DNA of 34,647 bases from Perkinsus olseni (Eukaryota > Perkinsozoa > Perkinsida), in assembly GCA_013115125.1 (NCBI GenBank), contig JABANN010000371.1, positions 1 through 34,647 of the forward strand, given 5' to 3'. Below the pieces are notes generated by a model that saw only the letters and a program-made list of their open reading frames with translations, was not told the DNA's origin and made no database searches. The position numbers and the translations under genes were made by a program. Below, in pieces: positions 10,859 through 19,068 of the stretch. Position 1 is the stretch's first letter; the number at the start of each line of letters is the position of its first letter.

Positions 10859-12250
10859 TCACCACATGGCAACAGGGGAATGAGTCGACATGATCCTCTG
10901 AGAGATCATCTTCCTCAGCGTTGGACATTCGTAATGCCTGAGCATCGGGATCAATGGTATAAAAGCAATTACACAGAGTACAGAGAAGATGGTAGCGATG
11001 TAGAAGTTGGCTCCGTGACCCCAATGCTCATAGACTGGACCAGCCCAAGGCGTTGCTATCAAATTACCAACACTCAAAACGAAATTGAAGTACCCCGTGA
11101 ACTCTCCACCACGACCAGGCGGCGAGATGGTTGCGACCAGCTGAGGGAGCGTCCCGAATATTAGTGGGCCGGCAAGCGCCACGATGTATTTCACAACAAG
11201 GAGACCCGCGATGCTGTTGAAGCACAGGGGGGCGAAGGCCGACACGACGTAAGACGCACAAGCGCTGAGGGCGATGACGGAGACTCTGATCTTCAAATCG
11301 GTAGCCAGGACCATGTACATCCAGTTGCCGACGAAGACGAGAAGACCATCTCCGATACCAGTCGCACCGGCGAGGAAGGGAGAGAAACCGAACTCGTCTT
11401 TGAGCACTAATGGGAAGTTGAGGAAATCAGTCATGTACATACAATTGGAGAGGAGGGCCAGAGTGAACACCAGGAAATACATGAACTTGTCGCTGGACCG
11501 GCGTCCAGAGGGGAGGGAGGAGTCCTCGGGATTTGGGATGGTCAGCGACTCTGGCTGCGACGGCGATGCTTCTGCGAGATGCTTCCAGCTCATCACAGAA
11601 ACCAACAGCGCCAGGATTGCAACGAAGGCAGGCGGGAACATGGGCCCACACAAACCGACCAGCAGCCCTCCTAGGGGAGGACCAATCGCGAAGGACAACG
11701 CCGGTGCCATGTTCATCCAGGCTAAAGCTCTGATCTGCTCATCACCGTTCTTTGTAAGATCGCAGATGTACGCGCTGGCGACAGGACGACCACCGCCGAG
11801 GAGACCAATCAGAAATCTGACGCTTGCGAAAACCCAGAAGTTCAGAGCCACGGCCTGGAGCGCATAGGCTACCGTAAGGCCGATAATTGAGACCAGGAGG
11901 AGCGGTCGTCTGCCGTATATATCAGAGAGCTTGCCGAACAGAGGAGGAGAGAAAAGCATACCAAATGTATAGAAAAACATGAGAATAGAGTAAGCGGTGC
12001 CTTGGTCAAGATTACCCATGCCATAGAGGCAAGATGGCAGGGAGGGATCGACGAGGATGGGCATGACGTTGGTAAAAATAGAGACCCCGACGAAATCAAT
12101 GAAGACGATGGCGTAGACTAGCAGGAGCTTGCTGGTATGGGACTGTCTCCCTCTACGGCTGCTTGAAGGGGCCGCTGCCTTGGGGATAGTTTCGTGACTG
12201 GAGTCGTAGGGACGGTCGGTGAGGCGCGTGTACGTTTGACGATTCGACAT
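10859..12250 (-). CDS. Major facilitator superfamily transporter, about 463 aa
   Basis: A single uninterrupted frame. Hydropathy by eye gives about 12 membrane segments with a longer central hydrophilic loop (SPSQPESLTIPNPEDS). The hallmark motif A between TM2 and TM3 is present: GKLSDIYGRRPLL. TM4-5 carries RFLIGLLGGGRPVASAYI and then GPPLGGLLVGL, as in drug:H+ antiporter (TetA/DHA1)-like members. The frame is open upstream to 12433, but I chose the Met at 12250 because the upstream part is Trp/Arg-rich and unlike the family. A basic, Ser-rich N-terminal tail of about 40 residues precedes TM1. It is expected in a membrane as a proton-coupled exporter or importer; the substrate is not predictable. 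Lack of introns contrasts with all neighbours and fits a retrocopy or acquired gene. Confidence 0.9.
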   Translation of the reverse strand: MSNRQTYTRLTDRPYDSSHETIPKAAAPSSSRRGRQSHTSKLLLVYAIVFIDFVGVSIFTNVMPILVDPSLPSCLYGMGNLDQGTAYSILMFFYTFGMLFSPPLFGKLSDIYGRRPLLLVSIIGLTVAYALQAVALNFWVFASVRFLIGLLGGGRPVASAYICDLTKNGDEQIRALAWMNMAPALSFAIGPPLGGLLVGLCGPMFPPAFVAILALLVSVMSWKHLAEASPSQPESLTIPNPEDSSLPSGRRSSDKFMYFLVFTLALLSNCMYMTDFLNFPLVLKDEFGFSPFLAGATGIGDGLLVFVGNWMYMVLATDLKIRVSVIALSACASYVVSAFAPLCFNSIAGLLVVKYIVALAGPLIFGTLPQLVATISPPGRGGEFTGYFNFVLSVGNLIATPWAGPVYEHWGHGANFYIATIFSVLCVIAFIPLIPMLRHYECPTLRKMISQRIMSTHSPVAMW

Positions 12251-12554
12251 CGAAATAGGGCGAGTCGTAATGAAACCTGAAGTCGCGAGGCAAACAGATA
12301 GGTCCTTTGAGCGCAGCAGCCACTTCCGCGTTGTGATATCCCACCCTGGTTCGATTCCCGGCCCCTGCGTTTCTAAACCACTCCGGAAGTCCCATAGCTG
12401 ATGGGTCCACTTGCCGAGACCCACCAGATGCACGCCTACTCACTCCTCTGCTATCATGTGAAGTCGATGTTCATAGCCGATACCATGCATCACCAACCTC
12501 AGCCACCACTCCTCGCCCCTCAACCACGTTAACCATCCTACTAAACCATCGCCT
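12251..12554. other. Upstream flank of the transporter gene
   Basis: Probably contains the promoter and 5' UTR of the minus-strand transporter. A tRNA B-box look-alike (GGTTCGATTCCCGG, about 12349) occurs here without a credible cloverleaf. Confidence 0.35.
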
Positions 12555-13390
12555 AGCCTCTGTCACAATGGGACGCTAGACAGTGTCCCCGGCAGGCTCT
12601 CATGAGAACTCGAACAGTCTGGTGAGCATAAAATGCATGCTTGGGCAAATTCACCACAATTAAGCACAGTAACGGGTCTCTTCTGTACCAGTAATACCAC
12701 CGACGACAGCAGCTCGTCGACAACACTTCATCATAAATCTATGGCCTAAGTCGATTCGGCATCGTGCCGACGGCACGCATTAAGGTTAGGAGCAGAAGCT
12801 GATAGGTCAAGGCTGCCAATGAGAGCTATTCCTCTGTTGGCTACATTGAGGCTTACCCTGATGGTCAACTGGCTGAGCGATCCAGCGTCCCGGTATATTG
12901 TCGGGCCGTAGTGGCAAGGTCGACCATAAAGACACGCTCAAGTGGGCCCTCCCTCGAGTACTCTGATTCTTACAAACCCTCACGTTCCACACCAGGCGGA
13001 CACGGAATTAGAATTAGCCTTCCTTTCATCGCTCCTGGTGTCCTCCTCTGCTGCCAATGATCTAGCAACAGAATGACTGCATAGGAGCACTACTGTAGTA
13101 ACAGAATCGCAGCGAGCTTCATCTCTGACTTCCTCCAGCGGCGGCCGTCCTCGCTGAGAGACAATTTGTGCCGCCCCGGCAGCTCGGATTCCCACCTCGT
13201 CTGACTCGGTCGACAGAGACCAAGCTATCGCGTCGGCCGCGGTGGACGCAAGTAGCCGCCTCGCTACACTGAGCTGCTCAGTGGCGGCGTCAATCTCCCC
13301 TGAAGCCAGAAGAGGGAAGATTCAAATTTACCTTCGAATCCGGATCATCAGCAATGGCGTCAACCTGTCACAGTAAATGACGCATGGACG
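12555..13390 (-). pseudogene. Decayed tandem copy of the DCC1 3' half
   Basis: Homologous to 13790-14920 of the DCC1 gene. Shared blocks include AGTAACGGGTCTCTTCTGTACCA, GGCAGCTCGGATTC and the exon start GTTGACGCCATTGCTGATGA near 13370. Translated fragments IRAAGAAQIVSQRG and LSVARRLLAS match IRAARAAQIVCQRG and LSVVRRLLAS of the intact gene. The C-terminal block that reads LKVLLGLRKYW in the intact gene is largely deleted here, and the frames no longer join. No N-terminal half is present. The copy carries tRNA-Gln copy 1 directly upstream in its own transcription direction, so tRNA and DCC1 fragment were duplicated as one unit. Confidence 0.75.
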
Positions 13391-13445
13391 GCAGTAGAGC
13401 CCTTCGGAGTCCCCGCGAGATTGATTCGAGAAGCGTTGTTTCAAC

Positions 13446-13517
13446 GGTTCTATGGTGTAACGGTTAGCACTCCAGACTCTGAATCTGGCGATCTGGGTTC
13501 AAATCCCGGTAGAACCT
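13446..13517 (+). tRNA. tRNA-Gln (anticodon CUG), copy 1
   Basis: 72 nt from GGTTCTATGG to AGAACCT. Acceptor stem GGTTCTA/TAGAACC and anticodon arm CCAGA-CTCTGAA-TCTGG (anticodon CTG, Gln). T arm CTGGG-TTCAAAT-CCCGG with B box GGTTCAAATCC; discriminator U. No intron and no encoded CCA. The body is identical to copy 2. It sits beside a DCC1 pseudogene fragment. Confidence 0.95.
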
Positions 13518-13948
13518 ATTATTACCAGTTTACCATCACTCCGACACGCCAAGTGCATCACGAATTCGGCGTGGGTGGTCCACCCCTTCGAAGCGAACAC
13601 ACCGGCCCACGAAGACCCCAATACCGGTACTATGTGCTAGGCATCAGAGCGCCCAAGAGTTACACAGATTGATACAACCGAAGAAGCATACATATCACAA
13701 ACGCATCCAGTTAATGAAAGACAACACCGATAGGCTATCGGCGATAGCCGAGTCTTTCCTCAGTTACAATGTTCTGCTTAGTTATATTGTTACAATGACC
13801 TTGCGACCGGCAGGCTCCGAAACGAACTCGAACAGTCAGGTGAGAAGAAAATGCATGCTTGAGCGAATTGATCAAAATTTCGCACAGTAACGGGTCTCTT
13901 CTGTACCACTAATGCCGTCCTTGACAACAACCCGTCGACAGCACTTCA

Positions 13949-16529
13949 TCAGAAAACTATCGACTCTGACGTTAGGCGGTAGAACCTGACAAGCCATGGC
14001 TGATCCCAATGCCAACGGAGATGCCCCACCTCCCCGATCCACTGACTGAGAGATTCAGCGTCCCAGTACTTCCGCAGGCCTAGCAGCACCTTCAAGCGGG
14101 CTCTCGGCTCAGGCGGCAAAGTCGACCTGAAAGATGCGCTCGAGCCGATCTCCGCGACGCGTCGTATCGCTTACCTATCCACGTGTACCACAACAGGCGG
14201 GGATGCTCGATCATCTATGACGGCCCTGTCTCGAACCATGGAGTAGATCAAGTCCCGAACTTCGCCTTCTTCCCGTGCCTCTTGCTCCCCCCTTTCGCAG
14301 CCAATCGTGTTGGCGACCGAGTGACTGCGTGAAAACGCTAATAGTGAAAACCGATCGGGAAAGTCCTACACGAATTGCTCTTCGAACTCCCTCAATGACA
14401 GACTTCCCCGCTGACAGACGATCTGTGCAGCCCGGGCAGCTCGGATTCTCGCCTCGTCCAACTCTATGTTCGTCCGAGACTTAGCCGTGGCGTCCGTCGC
14501 GATGGACGCCAGTAGCCGTCTCACCACACTGAGCGGCGGCGTCGACCGTCCCTGGAGCCACAGCGGGGAAGCAGCGAATTACTTCCTCCACGTCAAGTTC
14601 ACCCAACGAGCATAACCGATTGAGAGCTCGAAGTAGCGGAAAAAGGACGAAGGAACCAACCTCCGAGGAGCAAGTCGAATCCACAGTCTGCCAGCATTCC
14701 TCGACGTCAACGCTGATGCGACCACCATCTCCCTCGGCGGCGGCATCACAACACTCTGGGAGCACTGACAGTATCTGGAGCCCTCGCTGTAATGCCGAAG
14801 CCCCGAGGGGAGACCCACCAAATCCAAAGTCTCGACGATGTAGCTCTCGTCCATAACGATCAAGTTGCCGCTATTGTCGATGACAATCTTGGACTCCGGA
14901 TCATCAATAAAAGCGTCGACCTACCACATTGGAAACCCCATCGACGCCAGCAAATTCCAAGCAGAGTCCTCAGCAAGAGCGCTCCGAGCATTTAGCCTTC
15001 AGCGGTTCTATGGTGTAACGGTTAGCACTCCAGACTCTGAATCTGGCGATCTGGGTTCAAATCCCGGTAGAACCTATCTAAGAGGTCCAATTATCCAGAG
15101 TTGATTTATCTATCTTTCCAAGACGAATTCGGCCCGGGTGATCCAACCCTTCAAATCGAGGACTCACCCAACAGAGACACCAATGCCGGTGCTCTCTGTA
15201 AGGCGACAGACCTCTACATAGTTACACAAATGATACAACCGAAATTGCTCGCCCCCGCGCCCGCCCCGACCTGTCTTTGCGGCAATGCCGCAAAGCTCTG
15301 GGAGAACCAGCTCGCCAAGGGAACTTTCCTCGAGAGACCCGGTTTTAATAAGCTTCCGCATCGGAGCGTAACAGGGCGCAGCTCAACCTTCGGCAGGGCT
15401 TTCCCCCTTTATCAACGGTGGAGGATGTCCTACTGAGATTGCCAAACTCCAAACTGCTGAAAGCGCATCAACCTTCAACGGTTCTATCATAGAACTTCTA
15501 TGGTGTAACGGTTAGCACTCCAGACTCTGAATCTGGCGATCTGGGTTCAAATCCCGGTAGAACCTTTCCCCAGAGAGAAATTCTATCCACATTACTTCAT
15601 CGTCACTCGCTTGCAGAGAGTACTTCAGCCGCTTCCTATCATTCATTCCCTCCACTTCTCCACATCGGGACTCTAGCGCCGATGCAATCTGCAAGGAATT
15701 GGACTCGCAAATCACAGCTCTCCAGAGTTACCCAAGAATATATTCTCACAGTCACATGCAGTCACGAACAATGAAAAGCTGAAGTCTCCGGCCCCGCTCG
15801 ACTACAGCATCCTGGTTGATCCTGGGCCCGATCGGAGCCAAGACGAAAGTGTCCTGCTGGTTGCATGCTACTTGAACCTTTCCTCCAACCACCCTAACGA
15901 GAGACGAAGAGCTGCCTCCTCCTCCTCCTGCAGCGGCCGAAGATGTGCTTACTGACAGACTAAACGGGCGTTGGAGTTGTTCAGGGACTTCATCTCGAAG
16001 GACTTCCCGCCAATGCACGCCACCGCCGGCTCGTCTGGAGCACCTAGCAGTCGTTGCAACCACCTAATAACTCACCAGAGGTACGGCATTCGACGACTAT
16101 GGGGACCGAAGGAAGCTCCATGAGTCCGCGAGCGCTACCGTGTGCAAGGGAATGCTGTACACCATCCACTGTCTTGACGCATGATTCCTCTTTTGACCGC
16201 CTTCCTTGCTAGCCTAGCTCATTCACTGGCGTTATCATGACATTTGTCACTCGAGAACCACTTTATAAACGACCCTTATAGAGTCGAATAGCACCGTGTA
16301 CGCAGATAGAGCAGGTCGAAGCATGCATTAGACATGAAAAAAGATTCCCTCCCCTTCTACCCTTGATCACTAGTATCCTTTGTGGCTGCTCTCCTTCGAT
16401 CTCCACCCCTTCCGGGAGCTCGAACAACTTCAGCCCACTATCACTATAAGTCTCGGAGTACTTGATAGGCAGACCCCTACCCGCTGATGGTAGATGATGC
16501 AGGAGAGGATGATCCACATGAGACGGCAT
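13949..16529 (-). CDS. DSCC1: Sister chromatid cohesion protein DCC1 (Ctf18-RFC subunit)
   Basis: Multi-exon gene; conserved DCC1 blocks appear in order. The N-terminal LKLFELPEGVEIEGEQP..LVIKG (exon 16361-16529) matches 'LLEL..LVIRG', followed by QDAVVERGRRLQL and then SNSLQIA. YSLQASDDE joins across an intron to VDAFIDDPESKIVID (exon from 14920), matching 'IQASEEEI..KIGGYWRIL'. Then come VDVEECWQTV, GELDVEEVIRC, ARIRAARAAQIV..LREFEEQF, PPVVVHVDR and LPPEPRARLKVLLGLRKYW, the winged-helix C-terminus. Introns 14921-15595 (675 nt, GT-AG, holding two antisense tRNA-Gln sequences) and about 14113-14160 are well supported; some N-terminal splice sites are not resolved. DCC1 with CTF8 and CTF18 forms an alternative clamp loader acting on PCNA and cohesion at replication forks. 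The stop at 13949 assumes no further intron after QWIGE. Confidence 0.75.
15004..15075 (+). tRNA. tRNA-Gln (anticodon CUG), copy 2
   Basis: Same 72-nt sequence as copy 1 with all stems intact. It lies antisense inside the 675-nt DCC1 intron (14921-15595). Its downstream flank (15120-15240) matches the flank of copy 1 (13555-13680), which shows that both belong to one duplicated unit. Confidence 0.95.
15275..15295. repeat. One-base-centred palindrome, 10-bp arms
   Basis: CTTTGCGGCA and its complement flank a15285. It lies within the DCC1 intron between the two tRNA-Gln sequences. Confidence 0.9.
15481..15565 (+). pseudogene. tRNA-Gln copy 3, acceptor stem disrupted
   Basis: The body from TTCTATGG (15496) to AACCT (15565) is identical to copies 1 and 2. 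The 5' flank CTTCAACGGTTCTAT is also conserved, but 14 bp (CATAGAACTTCTAT) are inserted after GGTTCTAT. The insertion begins with CATAGAAC, the exact reverse complement of GTTCTATG of the gene itself, and then repeats TTCTAT. If the mature 5' end is counted back 72 nt, positions 1-2 are A and C and no longer pair. Probably non-functional, though a hairpin-extended precursor might still be processed. Also antisense within the DCC1 intron. Confidence 0.8.
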
Positions 16530-16970
16530 GATAAGAACCAACTGCAAGATAAAAATTTCTGCGCCCCGTCATTGCGCCAGCTACGATGATCCACTACGTT
16601 CTACTATACTGCTGTCCGTTACTAGTGATGCCTGGGTATCGAGTTACCAACTACAGAGGGATATCAACTCTGCACGCATGCACATCATCTACGTGAGGCC
16701 TAGCGGAGCGAAGCAGTCCATCAGGGTGATACTCCGAACCAGTACGTATGCTCAACACCGTCCTCTTTAATGACAACACTCATGAAAATACGTCATGCAG
16801 GGATCGAACCCATGCTCTCCGCCGACACCTGATTCCCTATACTGAGCAGCATATCTTCGAATTCCGCCTGACCAGAAAAGATACTCCAACCTCTGTTCCC
16901 CCGCTTGAGCTTAAGATACTCAAAGATATGCCCCACGAAAGCAAGTATCTCAGCTTCGCCTCACCTCAGC
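16530..16970. other. Upstream flank of DCC1; no gene recognised
   Basis: Presumed promoter region for the minus-strand DCC1 gene. A minus-strand B-box-like GGGTTCGATCCC occurs near 16800-16812, with a weak A-box-like TGCTCAGTATAGG about 35 bp away, but without matching acceptor arms. It could be a tRNA-derived relic. Confidence 0.35.
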
Positions 16971-16999
16971 CTCAGACATACTTTGAAAGTATGTCTGAG
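16971..16999. repeat. One-base-centred palindrome, 14-bp arms
   Basis: CTCAGACATACTTT at 16971-16984 is the exact complement of 16986-16999 around g16985. Its right arm runs directly into the 54-bp satellite, whose unit also contains the CTCAGAC string. Confidence 0.95.
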
Positions 17000-17271
17000 A
17001 AAGTATTACTCAGACTATTACTATTACTATATTAGAAAGTATTAGTANNNNNNNNNNNNNNNNNNNNNNNNNNNNNNNNNNNNNNNNNNNNNNNNNNNNN
17101 NNNNNNNNNNNNNNNNNNNNNNNNNNNNNNNNNNNNNNNNNNNNGTATCACAGAAAGTATTACTCAGACTATTACTATTACTATATTAGAAAGTATTAGT
17201 ATCACAGAAAGTATTACTCAGACTATTACTATTACTATATTAGAAAGTATTAGTATCACAGAAAGTATTAC
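16998..17271 (+). repeat. 54-bp satellite, array broken by a gap
   Basis: Units starting GTATCACAGAAAGTATTA begin at 17145, 17199 and 17253 (period 54), and a partial unit lies left of the gap. Each unit holds GAAAGTATTA twice. The gap (17048-17144) is flanked by the same phase of the repeat, so true copy number is unknown. Confidence 0.95.
17048..17144. other. Assembly gap, 97 N
   Basis: The left flank ends GTA and the right flank begins GTA, which in the intact array is one and the same GTA. The gap is therefore a join inside a tandem repeat, and its printed length is not informative. Confidence 0.95.
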
Positions 17272-18630
17272 TTCCTGTGCTCGACAAACTCGCTTAAACT
17301 CCTTCCTCTTCAAACGAGATGTCGGTACTACGACTAGACCACGCCAGACTAGAGCTAGCAGCAAGAAAAACACGATATTCCGAATGTACTCGGACAACTG
17401 TAGTCTGACTAAGCCGCCTTTCGGCGTTGGACTAAAACTCACACAGACCTCGCTGCTCGATAAGCTGATTCCTAAACTAAGAATTGATTCTATTACCTTC
17501 CAGAATCAGTTTATTGAACACCGCAATAAACCTCACGCCCGCGGGTTTAGAATGCATACCGCGGGGATCGAACTCGGGACCTACCTTCTCTTCCGCTAGC
17601 ACCATCTGCTTCTGTGAATTCTTAACCCAGCAGGTCCTCGTAAGATGCTCCGCTATGCTGTCCTCTATCCACTTCCTATCGCCCACCGTGAGGGGCCCTA
17701 CGCCACTCGAAGTCCCCTTCGAGAGATCCTGCAAAACAGCGGCCAAGGTCGCGTGTATCTCCTACGGGAAATGACGAACGACTCCCAAGCAGACTTCCGC
17801 AAAGTCCACCAACGGAAGAGCGCTAATCAATCAGCATCGGGATAGTGCTCGAAGACCTCATCGCAGCTACTCCCGCTAGTCTTCAACCGCCAGACTGGGA
17901 GTTCGACGAAATCGACAACCGAGTTTATTTTTCGTGAACGGTCGTCCAAGGTTCCTCAGCTCCGAGTACCATCAGTATTTTCAAACTCTATGAAAGCCAG
18001 ACGATGTAGAAGGACGATAAAAGCCAAGTAAAAGTGTGTAAGCTGTCTGCGACTATCTCAGCCTAGCGGCAGGGGAGCCTACTATTGACTGTATTCATAG
18101 GGGGAATCACCCAGAACATCACGTCAAGCGTGATATCGGATCGGAGACACATAATTTGCACCGCGGGTAAGAGAACTCAAACTGAAGCCGGTGCATCCCG
18201 AACGTTGACAGCATCACAGCCCGATAAGATCTTCCCGTTAGTCCTCTAGTGCAGTATACTCATAATGGGCGATACGAAAGGGACAACACTAGAGAGTATC
18301 TTTTCACCCGTCACCTGCCAGAGTTCAAGCTCCCTGAGCTCAGGATACAGTCTGATAGCTTCCAGCTGTTGCCTCTCCTCCCTCGTCAACGTCTCCCTCC
18401 TCAGCACGTCGTCTCTCATGCCGGTACTCGACTGAAGGCTCTCCGTGCTCGACATCACCAACCGCTCTCCGATGTCCGCTGGGGGGTCGAACCCAACCTG
18501 GGAAGATCGAGAATCTTTTCTTCCGCCACTTGCACCAATCAACCTTCCAATACAATCTGAGACGATGTTCTAAACAACGTTGATCGCTAAAGAGCCTCCG
18601 CGGTGCTCGAAAGAAACTCCTTCCTGCCAT
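17218..18630 (-). CDS. Probable mitochondrial membrane protein, multi-exon, unknown family
   Basis: Exon 1 (18544-18630) starts MAGRSFFRAPRRLFSDQ, an Arg/Ser-rich, acid-poor presequence typical of mitochondrial import. A 46-nt GT-AG intron (18498-18543) joins it in phase to exon 2 (18315-18497: VGFDPPADIGERLV, then LTREERQQLEAIRLYPELRE), which ends at a GT donor. Further frames on the same strand are LPVWRLKTSGSSCDEVFEHY (about 17850-17915), then an exon near 17590-17755 with LTVGDRKWIEDSIAEHLTR ending at AAG|GTAGGT. A hydrophobic segment IVFFLLLALVWRGLVVVP lies near 17330-17385. The middle exons and the 3' end were not resolved. No family recognised. It could be two genes. Confidence 0.5.
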
Positions 18631-18813
18631 CAGATCTCGAAGCTGGCTGAAGCATTCTGTGAAAACTCTGGTCGCATTTTTCCCAGCCTGGGTAATTCAT
18701 GATAACATAAACATGCAGCCCGTACCTGTAATTTTCAGTTTTTTTTTCATTTTTTCATCAGTAGATTTACTAATAAGAAAAAATAAAAAAACATATCGGA
18801 AAAAAATAAATGG

Positions 18814-19068
18814 TTGCTATCAATCAACTTGGCTGTATGCGCAAACCTCTGCCCGATCGAATTCCGACTTGTAACTTCCGTTTCGCCTATCGAATTGATC
18901 GCGCAATGTCTACCGCCAGGAAGGGAGCTGAGTTCGGATTGCACCCGCGGCGTATGTGAGCTTCAAGTCAACGCCGAGAACCAGCTTAGACAGACTAGCA
19001 CCACCGGCGTCTCTTGTTTCCAAAGGGATGAGCTCAGGGAGTTAACAAGGCATCTGCAGCACTGCTAG
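18814..19068 (+). CDS. Unrecognised open frame, possibly one exon
   Basis: The C-terminal half reads like protein (CTRGVCELQVNAENQLRQT, then QRDELRELTRHLQHC) and ends in a stop. The upstream 150 bp are A/T-rich, so the true start is unclear. No family recognised. Confidence 0.3.
   Translation: MLSINLAVCANLCPIEFRLVTSVSPIELIAQCLPPGRELSSDCTRGVCELQVNAENQLRQTSTTGVSCFQRDELRELTRHLQHC

Noticed and set aside
12333-12370. Possible tRNA (B box GGTTCGATTCCCGG)
   Set aside because: No pairing acceptor or anticodon stem at the right distance.
16800-16870. Possible minus-strand tRNA gene
   Set aside because: T-arm and A-box look-alikes are present but acceptor arms do not pair; at most a relic.
17540-17610. 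Possible minus-strand tRNA-derived SINE head
   Set aside because: The A-box-like part reads as coding (QMVLAEEK) followed by a good GT donor, so only an isolated B-box-like string remains in the intron.
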